In this document: positions 27,164 to 36,430 of the stretch, in pieces | Numbering within the stretch: the stretch's first letter is position 1 | How the letters are laid out: every line of letters starts with the position of its first letter | Source: Streptomyces sp. NBC_00878 | GTDB taxonomy: Bacteria > Actinomycetota > Actinomycetes > Streptomycetales > Streptomycetaceae | DNA length: 64,000 bases | Reading direction: 5' to 3' | Assembly (NCBI RefSeq): GCF_026341515.1 | Contig: NZ_JAPEOK010000001.1 | Location: forward strand, 5,952,001 to 6,016,000 | Notes under the pieces: generated by a model | Told to the model about the DNA's origin: nothing | The model's input: only the letters and a program-made list of their open reading frames with translations | The model's database searches: none | Position numbers and translations under genes: made by a program

Positions 27164-27812
27164 GTTGCCGGGCCTGCCGAGCGAGTGAGTGGCGGGAGCG
27201 AGCGAGTGGGCTGGGCCCCGCCGCGTGAGTTTCCCGGGTACCGGTTGCTGCGCACGCCGGACGCGGGCGGCATGGGACGTGGGGCGTGGATTGCCGACGC
27301 GCTCACCGCGGGACACCGGATCGAGCCCCTCCATCGGGCCCCTCCATCGGGCCCCTCCATCGGGATCCGCTACCGGGATCCGCTACCGGGATGTGAAACC
27401 GGCCAACATCCTTCTGGCCCCGGACGCTTCGGGCGATCCGTACGCGCGCGTGCTGCTCACCGGGCCCGTCTCCCCGTACGGCGAACAGGTCGGGCTCAGC
27501 GAGCCGGTGCGAGTTGTGGGCCGTGGACTGCGGTGAGGTCCGGCCGTACAGCCGGATGGCCAGGTCGAGGCCGTCGACACGGCGGCCGGCCTCGCCGAAG
27601 CCCGCGTCGAGTGGGCGGCTCCGCCCGCCTGGCACAGTCGCCTGTGTGCGAGGTGTGGGCACGGCGTGGCGGATGCCGCATGAGGGTGCATGGAGCTGTC
27701 CGCTCCGCGTTCATCCAGGGTTCGTTTTCCGGCTTCCCGGAGGTGTCAGCGTCCCGATGCCGGGGTACCGAAGGGCGGACCCAGGGGTACCGAAGGGCGG
27801 AGGAGGCGAGCC
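27164..27812. other. Gene-poor stretch with decayed coding sequence
   Basis: There is no intact gene. The first half contains the kinase remnant listed separately. The second half has short direct repeats (the unit GTACCGAAGGGCGGA occurs twice near 27765-27800) and no recognisable coding signal. Confidence 0.55.
27185..27536 (+). pseudogene. Remnant of a Ser/Thr protein kinase
   Basis: One frame opens with FPGYRLLRTPDAGGMG, like the glycine-rich loop of PknB-type kinases. A second frame then shows YRDVKPANILLAPDASG, the catalytic-loop signature (normally HRDLKPANIL). The two are out of frame and far too close: most of the N-lobe is missing. The junction contains micro-duplications (CCCCTCCATCGGG repeated three times, CCGCTACCGGGAT repeated twice). 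The piece is therefore a collapsed pseudogene, not a working kinase. Confidence 0.6.
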
Positions 27813-28010
27813 ATGGAGAGCGGACCTGCGATCTTCACGGGATCGGTGTTCGCCCTGTTCGGAGGCGGGCTTCTGCTGTGGACGGCGGTCCGGCTGCGGC
27901 AGCGCGCCCCGGTCGCCCACGGGGTGAATCCGGTCGCCTCGGCGGCGGTCGCGGGCTTTGCCGGGACGACCGCGCTGTTCCTCGCCGTGTGGTGTTTCAC
28001 GCGCACCTGA
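27813..28010 (+). CDS. Small two-helix membrane protein
   Basis: The 65-residue protein has two hydrophobic segments (about 6-25 and 42-60) separated by a short basic loop (RLRQRAPVAHG). ATG at 27813 follows a GGAGGAGGCG ribosome site. I do not recognise a functional family. It precedes topA by 349 bp and is probably transcribed separately. Confidence 0.65.
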   Translation: MESGPAIFTGSVFALFGGGLLLWTAVRLRQRAPVAHGVNPVASAAVAGFAGTTALFLAVWCFTRT

Positions 28011-28359
28011 GTGCCGCTCGCCTCATCGACGCCCCCGCCCTCACCTTGGCCGGGAATGGCCCCCGGGCGTCCGGGAATCGCCGTTCCGCAGCGGTCGTGG
28101 ACAAGATCCGCAGCCTTCGAGAACGCGGACCTCCGGTAATTGAGAGGTCACCCTCCGGATAAGCCCGAAACGGCAGGTCGGCACTCCGGGCGGCAGGAAT
28201 GGCGGGAGTCGGGTTACCGTTCGAGTGGCCGTTGCGAACTTTTCCCGTTTGACACGGGGGCGGGATGTACCGTCACACTCCGCAGCGTCAGCATGACCCG
28301 ACCCCCGGGTTCCAGGCCTGGGGCGAGACCCCCTGCGTCGACCGGAGAGAAGAGCGAAG
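28011..28359. other. Upstream region of topA
   Basis: There is no gene. A TTGACA hexamer lies at 28249-28254 about 110 bp before the topA start, but no -10 hexamer at proper spacing could be identified, so the promoter is not assigned. GGAGAGAAGAGCGAAG precedes the TTG start. Confidence 0.45.
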
Positions 28360-31173
28360 TTGTCCCCGACCAGCGAGACCGCACACGGCGGCCGCCGACT
28401 CGTCATCGTCGAGTCGCCTGCCAAGGCGAAGACGATCAAGGGCTATCTCGGCCCCGGCTACGTCGTCGAAGCGAGTGTCGGGCACATCCGCGACCTCCCC
28501 AACGGCGCCGCGGAGGTGCCCGAGAAGTACACCGGCGAGGTGCGCCGCCTCGGTGTGGACGTAGAACATGACTTTCAGCCGATCTATGTGGTGAACGCCG
28601 ACAAGCGGGCCCAGGTCAAGAAGCTCAAGGACCTGCTCAAGGACTCCGACGAGCTCTTCCTCGCCACCGATGAGGACCGCGAGGGCGAGGCCATCGCGTG
28701 GCACCTCCAGGAGGTGCTGAAGCCCAAGGTCCCGGTCAAGCGGATGGTGTTCCACGAGATCACCAAGGCCGCGATCCAGGCCGCCGTCGCCAACCCGCGC
28801 GAGCTCAACCAGAAGCTGGTCGACGCCCAGGAGACCCGCCGCATCCTCGACCGTCTCTACGGCTACGAGGTCTCGCCGGTCCTCTGGAAGAAGGTCATGC
28901 CGCGTCTGTCGGCGGGCCGTGTCCAGTCCGTGGCGACCCGCCTGGTCGTCGAGCGGGAGCGCGAGCGCATCGCCTTCCGTTCCGCCGAGTACTGGGACCT
29001 CACGGGCACCTTCGGCACCGGCCGCGCCGGCGACGCGAGCGACCCGTCCGCCCTGGTCGCCCGGCTGACCACGGTCGACGGCAAGCGCGTCGCCCAGGGC
29101 CGCGACTTCGACTCGCTCGGTCAGATCAAGGGCGCGAACACGCTCCACCTCGACGAGGCGGGCGCCCGCGCGCTGGCCGCCGCCCTGGAGAACACGAACT
29201 TCTCCGTACGGTCCGTCGAGTCGAAGCCGTACCGACGTTCGCCGTACGCACCGTTCCGTACGACGACGCTCCAGCAGGAGGCCAGCCGCAAGCTCGGCTT
29301 CGGTGCCAAGGCGACGATGCAGGTGGCGCAGAAGCTGTACGAGAACGGCTTCATCACCTACATGCGTACGGACTCCACGACCCTCTCGGACACCGCGATC
29401 ACCGCGGCCCGCGCCCAGGTCACGCAGCTCTACGGAGCGAGCTACCTGCCGGACAAGCCGCGTACGTACGCCGGGAAGGTCAAGAACGCTCAGGAGGCGC
29501 ACGAGGCGATCCGCCCCTCGGGCGACCGTTTCCGCACGCCGGCCGAGACGGGTCTGACCGGTGACCAGTTCAGGCTGTACGAGCTGATCTGGAAGCGGAC
29601 CGTCGCCTCCCAGATGAAGGACGCCGTCGGAAACTCCGTGACCGTGAAGATCGCGGGCACCGCCTCCGACGGCCGTGACGCCGAGTTCAGCGCGTCCGGC
29701 AAGACGATCACCTTCCACGGCTTCCTCAAGGCGTACGTCGAGGGCGCGGACGACCCGAACGCCGAGCTGGACGACCGCGAGCGCCGGCTTCCGCAGGTCA
29801 ACGAGGGCGACCCGCTGTCCGCCGAGGAGATCTCGGTCGACGGCCACGCGACCAAGCCGCCGGCCCGCTACACCGAGGCCAGCCTCGTCAAGGAGCTCGA
29901 AGAGCGCGAGATCGGCCGCCCGTCGACGTACGCGTCGATCATCGGCACGATCCTCGACCGCGGCTATGTGTTCAAGAAGGGCACGGCACTCGTGCCGTCC
30001 TTCCTGTCCTTCGCCGTGGTCAACCTCCTGGAGAAGCACTTCGGGCGGCTCGTCGACTACGACTTCACCGCCAAGATGGAGGACGACCTAGACCGCATCG
30101 CGCGGGGCGAGGCCCAGGCCATTCCGTGGCTGCGCCGCTTCTACTTCGGTGAGGGCGACGCGACCGGTGCCGCCGAGGCCGGCAACGGCGACGGGGACCA
30201 CCTGGGCGGGCTCAAGGAGCTCGTCACCGACCTCGGTGCCATCGACGCTCGTGAGGTGTCGTCGTTCCGCGTGGACGGCAGCGACATCATGCTGCGCGTC
30301 GGCCGCTACGGTCCGTACGTCGAGCGTGGCGAGAAGGACTCCGAGAACCACCAGCGCGCCGACGTTCCCGAGGACCTGGCACCCGACGAGCTGACCATCG
30401 AGCTCGCGGAGGAGCTGCTCGCCAAGCCGAGCGGTGACTTCGAGCTCGGCGCCGACCCTCAGTCGGGCCACCAGATCATCGCCAGGGACGGCCGCTACGG
30501 CCCGTACGTCACCGAGGTGCTCCCCGAGGGCACCCCGAAGACCGGCAAGAACGCCGTGAAGCCGCGTACGGCCTCGCTGTTCAAGTCGATGTCCCTCGAC
30601 ACGGTGACGCTGGCCGACGCCCTCAAGCTGATGTCGCTGCCGCGCGTCGTCGGCAAGGACGCCGAGGGCGTGGAGATCACCGCACAGAACGGGCGCTACG
30701 GGCCGTACCTGAAGAAGGGCACCGACTCGCGCTCCCTCCAGGCCGAGGACCAGCTCTTCACGATCACCCTCGACGAGGCCCTGGCGATCTACGCGCAGCC
30801 CAAGCAGCGCGGGCGCGCCGCCGCCAAGCCGCCGCTGAAGGAGCTCGGCGCGGACCCGGTCAGCGGGCAGCCCGTCGTCGTCAAGGACGGCCGCTTCGGG
30901 CCGTACGTCACCGACGGCGAGACCAACGCCACCCTGCGGTCCGGCGACAGCGTCGAGGAGATCACGCCGGAGCGCGGCTTCGAACTGCTCGCCGAGAAGC
31001 GCGCGAAGTCGCCCGCCAAGAAGACGGCGAAGAAGACGGCCGCCAAGAAGGCGCCGGCCAAGAAAACCGCCGCCAAGAAGACCGCGGCCGCGAAAACGGC
31101 GGCAAAGAAGACCACTGCCAAGAAGACGACCGCAAAGAAGGCGACGGCTTCCAAGGCGACGGCCGAGGACTGA
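28360..31173 (+). CDS. topA: DNA topoisomerase I
   Basis: The 937-residue type IA topoisomerase relaxes negative supercoils. The TOPRIM domain opens with LVIVESPAKAKTIKGY and contains DEDREGEAIAWHL; the catalytic tyrosine is Y334 in GFITYMRTDST. Repeated C-terminal DNA-binding modules show GRYGPYV or GRFGPYV several times. The last 60 residues are a Lys/Ala-rich tail (AKKTAAKK repeats) typical of streptomycete TopA and known to raise processivity. The start is TTG at 28360, the first codon ahead of SPTSETAHGGRRLVIVES, with a purine-rich ribosome site. It is essential in Streptomyces. Confidence 0.96.
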   Translation: MSPTSETAHGGRRLVIVESPAKAKTIKGYLGPGYVVEASVGHIRDLPNGAAEVPEKYTGEVRRLGVDVEHDFQPIYVVNADKRAQVKKLKDLLKDSDELFLATDEDREGEAIAWHLQEVLKPKVPVKRMVFHEITKAAIQAAVANPRELNQKLVDAQETRRILDRLYGYEVSPVLWKKVMPRLSAGRVQSVATRLVVERERERIAFRSAEYWDLTGTFGTGRAGDASDPSALVARLTTVDGKRVAQGRDFDSLGQIKGANTLHLDEAGARALAAALENTNFSVRSVESKPYRRSPYAPFRTTTLQQEASRKLGFGAKATMQVAQKLYENGFITYMRTDSTTLSDTAITAARAQVTQLYGASYLPDKPRTYAGKVKNAQEAHEAIRPSGDRFRTPAETGLTGDQFRLYELIWKRTVASQMKDAVGNSVTVKIAGTASDGRDAEFSASGKTITFHGFLKAYVEGADDPNAELDDRERRLPQVNEGDPLSAEEISVDGHATKPPARYTEASLVKELEEREIGRPSTYASIIGTILDRGYVFKKGTALVPSFLSFAVVNLLEKHFGRLVDYDFTAKMEDDLDRIARGEAQAIPWLRRFYFGEGDATGAAEAGNGDGDHLGGLKELVTDLGAIDAREVSSFRVDGSDIMLRVGRYGPYVERGEKDSENHQRADVPEDLAPDELTIELAEELLAKPSGDFELGADPQSGHQIIARDGRYGPYVTEVLPEGTPKTGKNAVKPRTASLFKSMSLDTVTLADALKLMSLPRVVGKDAEGVEITAQNGRYGPYLKKGTDSRSLQAEDQLFTITLDEALAIYAQPKQRGRAAAKPPLKELGADPVSGQPVVVKDGRFGPYVTDGETNATLRSGDSVEEITPERGFELLAEKRAKSPAKKTAKKTAAKKAPAKKTAAKKTAAAKTAAKKTTAKKTTAKKATASKATAED

Positions 31174-31336
31174 GACCGAGAACTCGGGTCGCGGACTGTG
31201 GCCGAGGGCCGAGGGCCGAGGGGTGAGGTCGCAGACCGTGTCTGGAGAGGGCTGAACCCTTCGGTCCGCTTCCGGTGGGGGTCTTCGGGCGGCGCATCCG
31301 GCGCGGGACCGAGTTCTTCACCTTTGGTTCGTGAAA

Positions 31337-31373
31337 CGAACGCCTCCGCACCACTTGGTGTCGGGGGCGTTCG
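31337..31373 (+). terminator. Hairpin terminator of topA
   Basis: A long stem (CGAACGCC/GGCGTTCG base continued by a TCCG-CACCA arm with one bulge) around a short loop lies between topA and the tmk fusion gene. Confidence 0.7.
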
Positions 31374-31424
31374 CATGTTCGGGGGCCTCTTCGGGGAGTC
31401 AGTGCGTCCCGATAGGCTGGCAAG

Positions 31425-34400
31425 ATGACGCGAGCCGAGCAGCCAACGGCCCACAACCCGGCCCCCGACGACGCCCTGGTCGCAGATTCACGGGAGCGCG
31501 CCGTCCGGGCGCTGCTGCGCGTGCCGCAACTGAGGCGGCTCTGGAGCGCCCAGCTGGTGGGCGGCGTCGGCGACGCCCTCGCGCTGCTGGTGCTGGTCCT
31601 GCTCGCCCTCCAGGCGGCGGTCTCCGACGGCTCCTTCGGCGGTGGCTACCGCGGTGTGGCCCTCTCCGTGTCGGCGGTCTTCGGGGCGCGGATTCTCGCC
31701 ACGCTGCTCTTCGGGGCGGTCCTGCTGGGCCCGCTCACCTCCCTCACCTCCCATGAGGGGCCGCTCGACCGACGCTGGACCATGGTCGGCGCGGACGGCG
31801 TGCGGGCCGCGCTGCTGATCATCGCCCCCCTGTGGATCGACTGGACGCCGGAGAACGCGCTGGCCGTGCTCCTGGTGACGGCCTTCGTGATCGGGGTCGC
31901 CGAGCGCTTCTGGATGGTGTGCCGCGAGAGCGCGGCGCCCGCCCTGCTGCCCGCCCCGCCGTTGGAGGGCGCGACGGTACGCCCGCTGCCGGACCACATG
32001 GAGGCGCTGCGGCGCCTGTCACTGCGTACGGGATTCGTGGCGGTGCCCCTCGCGGCGGCCTCGCTGCTCGTCGTCGCGCTGGTCAACAACCTGCTGGGCG
32101 CCGGGATCGCGTGGTTCGAGCAGCATCAGGCGGCGCTCGCCTCGTACGTCGCCGCGGGCCTGTTCGCCGCGTCCCTGTCGGTGCTCACGTTCCTCGAACT
32201 GCCCGACGCGCGGACCCCGCGAGCGCGGTCGCCGCTCGAAGGGCTGCGCCGCCCCAAGACGGGCACCGGCATCGACAAGGGCCGCACCGGGGCCATCCCC
32301 CTCCTGGTGCTCGCCTGCGCGGCCGTCGCCGGGGCGATCGCGGCGGCCGTCGCCGTCGCCGTGCTGCACGCCAAGGACCTGGGCGGCGGGCCGGTGACGT
32401 ACGCGCTGCTGGTGCTCGCGCTCACCGGCGGTGTCGTGCTCGGCATCCGTACGGCCGCCCAGTTGCTGCCGTCCCTGTCGCGGCGCCGGCTGCTCGCGCT
32501 GGCGATCGCCTTCACAGGGATAGCGCTGCTCGCCGCGGGGCTCGTCCCGGACGTCACCACGGTCGTCCTGATCGTCGGACTAGCGGGCGCCGGCGCGGGC
32601 GTCGCCGCCAACACCGGCCACGCCCTGCTCGACCAGGAGGCCGAGGAATACCGACGTACGCGTACGACGGAACACCTGCACGCCGTCGTACGGGTGTTCG
32701 TCGCCCTGGGCGCGCTGGTGGCTCCTCTGGTGGCCGCCGTCATCGGCCCGCACCGCGTGGAGAACGGCAAGTTCGTGTTCGCGCACGGCGGCGCGGCCTT
32801 CACGCTGATGCTGGTCGGCGCGCTGCTGCTGCCGGTCGCCGCCCTGGTGCTGGCCAAGGCCGACGACCGCTCCGGAGTGCCGCTGCGGCACGACCTGAGG
32901 GACGCGCTGCGGGGCGGCGACGACCCCGTGCAGGCGCACGCCGGGAAGGGCTTCTTCATCGCACTGGAAGGCGGTGACGGGGCCGGGAAGTCGACCCAGG
33001 CCGAGGCGCTCGCGGAGTGGATCCGCGCCAAGGGGCACGAGGTCGTGGTGACGCGCGAGCCGGGCGCCACGCCGGTCGGCAAGCGGCTCCGGTCGATCCT
33101 GCTCGACGTGTCGTCGGCCGGTCTCTCGCACCGCGCGGAGGCGCTGTTGTACGCCGCCGACCGCGCCGAGCACGTGGACACCGTGGTGCGGCCCGCCCTG
33201 GAGCGGGGCGCGGTGGTCGTCTCCGACCGTTACATCGACTCCTCGGTGGCGTACCAGGGGGCTGGGCGTGACCTGTCCCCGACCGAGATCGCCCGGATCA
33301 ACCGGTGGGCGACCGACGGGCTGGTGCCGCATCTGACCGTGCTGCTCGACGTGCCGCCGGAGACCGCCCGTGAGCGGTTCACGGAGGCGCCGGACCGGCT
33401 GGAGTCGGAGCCCGCCGAGTTCCACGCGCGCGTGCGGTCCGGTTTCCTGACGCTCGCCGCCGCCGATCCGGCGCGCTATCTGGTCGTCGACGCCGGGCAG
33501 GAGCCCGAGGCCGTCACGACCGTGATCCGGCACCGGCTGGATGTGGTGCTGCCGCTCTCCGAGGCCGAGATCAAGGCCAAGGAGGAGGCGCGCAAGGCCG
33601 CCGAGGAGGAGGCGCGTCGGCGCGCCGAGGAAGAGGCCGCCCGCAAGGCCGAGGAGGAGCGGCTGGAGCGCGAGCGCCAGGAGCAGCTCGCCCGGCTGCG
33701 TGCGGAGGAAGAGGAGCGCAAGCAGCGCGAGCTGGAGGAGGCCCAGCGGCGCGAGGCCGAGCGCCAGGCCGAGGAGGCCCGGCAGCGCGCCGAGGCGGCA
33801 CGCGTGCGTGCCGAGGAGGAACGGGCGCGGCGGCTCGCGGAGGAGCAGGCCCTCGCGGCCGAGGAGGAGCGCCGGCGCAAGCAGGCCGAGGAGGAGGCGC
33901 GGCTCCGGGCCGAGGCGGAGGAACGGCGGCTGGAGAAGCAGCGGAAGGCCGAGGAGGCGTTGGTCCGGGCCGAGCGGGCTCGCAGGGCGGCGGAGGCGCA
34001 GCGGGAGGCGGAGGCGGAGAGGGCGGCTGAGGCTGCTGCTGCCAGCGCGGCTGCTGCTGCGGCTGAGGCTGCTGCGGCTTCGAGTGCGGCTACCGGTGAG
34101 GCTGGTGGTGAGGCTGGTGGTGCTGCGGATTCCGGGGCCTCCGGCGGGACCGGCGGGCCCCGAGGGGCTGGTACCGGAGGGTCGGGTACCGGAGGGTCGG
34201 GTACCGGAGGGGCGGCCGACGAGACGGCTGTGCTTCCTTCGGTGCCGGCTCGCGAGGGCGGGCCCGACGCCGAGACAACCGTGCTGCCGCAGCCTCCGGC
34301 GCCGCAAGGAGCTGCGGACGAGACGGCTGTGCTGCCACCGGTTCCGCCGGTTGGGCAGCGGTTCGCTGCCGACGAGACGGCTGTGCTGCCGTCTGTCGGG

Positions 34401-34814
34401 CGCGGGGCCGATGCCGAGGAGACGGCAGTGCTTCCGCCGGTTGGGCAAGGGCCCGCCGCGGACGAGACGGCCGTCCTGCCGCCGGTTGGGCAGGGGGCCG
34501 CTGAGGACGAGACGGCCGTCCTTCCTCCCATACGGGAGGACCGTGGCGGCGTGCGGGGGAGTGATCCGGCGGACCGGGTGCCCCCGGGGTACTTCCGTGA
34601 CGAGCGGCCGGGGTCCGCGGGCACGTCCGACGGCACCGACGCCCGCACGCGCGAGCTGCCTCAGGTCGACGAGGAGGGTGCCCCTCGGCGCCGTCCCCGT
34701 TCGGACTGGGCGGAGGAGACTCCGCTGGACGACCTCCCGTCGCTGGCGGACGAGTTGCTGGGTCCCCGTGAGGACGACGAGCAGGACGAGGGGCGGGGGC
34801 GCCGGCGGCGCTGA
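31425..34814 (+). CDS. tmk: MFS-type membrane domain fused to thymidylate kinase with coiled-coil and DETAVLP-repeat tail
   Basis: The 1129-residue fusion has four parts. Residues about 20-480 are a 12-helix major-facilitator-like domain. Residues about 507-705 are thymidylate kinase: the P-loop EGGDGAGKST at 515-524, the REPGATPVGKRLR substrate loop and the DRYIDSSVAYQGAGR motif are intact, so dTMP phosphorylation is expected. Residues about 710-880 are a Glu/Arg/Ala coiled coil. Residues about 932-1036 carry seven repeats of [DE]ETAVLPP, and an acidic tail follows. As far as I can see it is the only tmk in the window. Such fusions are known in Streptomyces; what the membrane domain transports is unknown. 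The Thr-containing repeats resemble phosphothreonine ligands of FHA domains. Confidence 0.88.
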   Translation: MTRAEQPTAHNPAPDDALVADSRERAVRALLRVPQLRRLWSAQLVGGVGDALALLVLVLLALQAAVSDGSFGGGYRGVALSVSAVFGARILATLLFGAVLLGPLTSLTSHEGPLDRRWTMVGADGVRAALLIIAPLWIDWTPENALAVLLVTAFVIGVAERFWMVCRESAAPALLPAPPLEGATVRPLPDHMEALRRLSLRTGFVAVPLAAASLLVVALVNNLLGAGIAWFEQHQAALASYVAAGLFAASLSVLTFLELPDARTPRARSPLEGLRRPKTGTGIDKGRTGAIPLLVLACAAVAGAIAAAVAVAVLHAKDLGGGPVTYALLVLALTGGVVLGIRTAAQLLPSLSRRRLLALAIAFTGIALLAAGLVPDVTTVVLIVGLAGAGAGVAANTGHALLDQEAEEYRRTRTTEHLHAVVRVFVALGALVAPLVAAVIGPHRVENGKFVFAHGGAAFTLMLVGALLLPVAALVLAKADDRSGVPLRHDLRDALRGGDDPVQAHAGKGFFIALEGGDGAGKSTQAEALAEWIRAKGHEVVVTREPGATPVGKRLRSILLDVSSAGLSHRAEALLYAADRAEHVDTVVRPALERGAVVVSDRYIDSSVAYQGAGRDLSPTEIARINRWATDGLVPHLTVLLDVPPETARERFTEAPDRLESEPAEFHARVRSGFLTLAAADPARYLVVDAGQEPEAVTTVIRHRLDVVLPLSEAEIKAKEEARKAAEEEARRRAEEEAARKAEEERLERERQEQLARLRAEEEERKQRELEEAQRREAERQAEEARQRAEAARVRAEEERARRLAEEQALAAEEERRRKQAEEEARLRAEAEERRLEKQRKAEEALVRAERARRAAEAQREAEAERAAEAAAASAAAAAAEAAAASSAATGEAGGEAGGAADSGASGGTGGPRGAGTGGSGTGGSGTGGAADETAVLPSVPAREGGPDAETTVLPQPPAPQGAADETAVLPPVPPVGQRFAADETAVLPSVGRGADAEETAVLPPVGQGPAADETAVLPPVGQGAAEDETAVLPPIREDRGGVRGSDPADRVPPGYFRDERPGSAGTSDGTDARTRELPQVDEEGAPRRRPRSDWAEETPLDDLPSLADELLGPREDDEQDEGRGRRRR
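34218..34530 (+). repeat. Seven-fold DETAVLP-coding repeat
   Basis: The sequence GACGAGACGGCTGTGCT or close variants recurs seven times with spacing from 36 to 51 bp. It encodes [DE][EA]ET[AT]VLP in frame in the tmk fusion. A separate 15-bp unit, GGAGGGTCGGGTACC, is repeated three times just before it. Confidence 0.8.
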
Positions 34815-34996
34815 CGAGCCTGTCGGCCGGAGGCCGGGCGGGTGTCGGCGCCTCTGACATGGCGGGATCGGCATTGGCGTCGGCCCCGGCATCGGCCCCG
34901 GCATCCTCGTGCTCGACGGCTGTGTTGACGTGTGCCGTGGGTGTCGGCGGTGAGCGCGCGGACCGCGTTGTCAGTGCCCTCCCGCACAATGGGACG

Positions 34997-35116
34997 CGCA
35001 GGGCAAAGACCCGCAGGGCACAGACCCGTAAGGCAAAGGCCCGCAGGGCGAAGATCTGTAAGGCCAAGATCCGCAAGGCAATGACGCGCAGGGCGAAATC
35101 GCGCACGGCAAGGTGC
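34997..35116. repeat. Eight-fold 15-bp degenerate tandem repeat upstream of the delta' gene
   Basis: The gap 34815-35133 has no convincing gene. Eight consecutive 15-mers related to CGCAGGGCAAAGACC fill 34997-35116, ending 17 bp before the ATG of the next gene. A possible frame reads RRAKT-like pentads, but it lacks a ribosome site and coding bias, so I treat it as noncoding. Confidence 0.75.
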
Positions 35117-35133
35117 GACGGAAGGGCGGCCCC

Positions 35134-36339
35134 ATGACCGTATGGGATGACCTGGTGGGCCAGGAGAAGGTGAGCGCGCAGCTCGACGCCGCCGCCCGGG
35201 ACGCCGACGCCCAGGTCACGGCGGTGGCGGACCACACTCCGGTGTCCGAGGCCTCGAAGATGACGCACGCCTGGCTCTTCACGGGACCGCCGGGCTCGGG
35301 CCGCTCCACCGCCGCGCGGGCCTTCGCTGCGGCCCTCCAGTGCGTGAGCCCCGACCGGGCCCTCGGCGGAACCCCCGGCTGCGGTTTCTGCGACGGCTGT
35401 CACACGAGCCTGATCGGCACTCACGCAGACGTGCAGATCATCCGCACCGACCTCCTCTCGATCGGCGTGAAGGAGACCCGCGATCTCGTACGCCGCGCTC
35501 AGTTGTCCCCGGCGGGCCGCCGCTGGCAGGTCATCATCATGGAGGACGCCGACCGCCTCACGGAGGGCGCGGGCAACGTCCTCCTGAAGGCCGTCGAAGA
35601 GCCCGCCCCCCGCACGGTCTGGCTCCTCTGCGCGCCCTCCATCGAGGACGTTCTGCCCACCATCCGCTCCCGCTGCCGTCACCTCACTCTCCGGACGCCG
35701 CCCGTGGACGCGGTCGCCGACGTCCTCGTACGCCGCGACGGCATCGAGCCGGACGTGGCGGCCGCCGTGGCCCGCGCCACCCAGGGCCACATCGGGCGCG
35801 CCCGCCGCCTCGCCACGGACGAGCGTGCCCGCGCGCGGCGCGCCGCCGTCCTCAAACTGCCTCTTCGTGTCGACGACGTGGGCGCCTGCCTCAAGGCGGC
35901 CCAGGAGCTGATCGACGCGGCCTCCGAGGACGCCAAGCAGGTCGCCGAGGAGACCGACGTCAAGGAGACCGAGGACATGAAGGCGGCGCTCGGCGCGTCC
36001 CAGGGCGGCCGGATGCCGCGCGGTACGGCGGGCGTGATGAAGGAGCTGGAGGACAAGCAGAAGCGCCGCAAGACGCGTACGCAGCGCGACAGTCTGGACC
36101 TGGCCCTGATCGACCTCACGGCCTTCTACCGCGACGTACTGGCCCTGCAGTTCGGCACCGAACTCGCCCTCGCCAACACGGAGATGCGGGACACACTGGA
36201 CCGGCTGGCGCGCGGTTCGTCCCCCGAGGCCACCCTGCGGCGGATAGAGGCGATCGCCGCCTGCCGCGAGGCCCTCGACCGGAATGTGGCGCCGCTGCTG
36301 GCGGTGGAGGCGATGACGATGTCCTTGCGGGCAGGGTGA
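35134..36339 (+). CDS. holB: DNA polymerase III delta' subunit
   Basis: The 401-residue clamp-loader protein opens with MTVWDDLVGQEKV. It contains the loop GPPGSGRST (51-59) in which the P-loop lysine is arginine, as usual for the non-hydrolysing delta' subunit. It has a four-Cys zinc module (C in ALQCVS, then GCGFCDGC). Sensor and arginine-finger-like parts follow (IIMEDADRLTEGAGNVLLKAVEEP, IRSRCRHL), with a C-terminal collar of helices. It loads the beta clamp with DnaX and HolA. ATG at 35134 has a GGAAGGG ribosome site; an upstream in-frame ATG adds seven residues. A charged insert (about 270-320) is typical of actinobacteria. Confidence 0.9.
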   Translation: MTVWDDLVGQEKVSAQLDAAARDADAQVTAVADHTPVSEASKMTHAWLFTGPPGSGRSTAARAFAAALQCVSPDRALGGTPGCGFCDGCHTSLIGTHADVQIIRTDLLSIGVKETRDLVRRAQLSPAGRRWQVIIMEDADRLTEGAGNVLLKAVEEPAPRTVWLLCAPSIEDVLPTIRSRCRHLTLRTPPVDAVADVLVRRDGIEPDVAAAVARATQGHIGRARRLATDERARARRAAVLKLPLRVDDVGACLKAAQELIDAASEDAKQVAEETDVKETEDMKAALGASQGGRMPRGTAGVMKELEDKQKRRKTRTQRDSLDLALIDLTAFYRDVLALQFGTELALANTEMRDTLDRLARGSSPEATLRRIEAIAACREALDRNVAPLLAVEAMTMSLRAG

Positions 36340-36430
36340 CGTCCCGCTCGGGTATTGACGGAGTCACTCGTACGAGGTCGGGTCGAAAACTCTGAGCAGT
36401 CGGTTGATCGCGCAGGGTTACGCTCGCTCG

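Noticed and set aside
28249..28254. TTGACA as the -35 of a topA promoter
   Set aside because: No -10 hexamer lies at 16-18 bp; the nearest candidate is only 13 bp away.
28288..30039. Reverse ORF of 583 codons inside topA
   Set aside because: Antisense shadow produced by the high GC third positions of topA; no domain similarity.
32580..34904. Reverse ORF of 774 codons opposite the tmk fusion
   Set aside because: The Leu/Arg-rich sequence is the complement of the coiled-coil and DETAVLP coding repeats.
34859..35137. ORF encoding RRAKT-like pentads before the delta' gene
   Set aside because: It lacks a ribosome site and coding bias and overlaps the delta' start; the pentads come from the noncoding 15-bp repeat.
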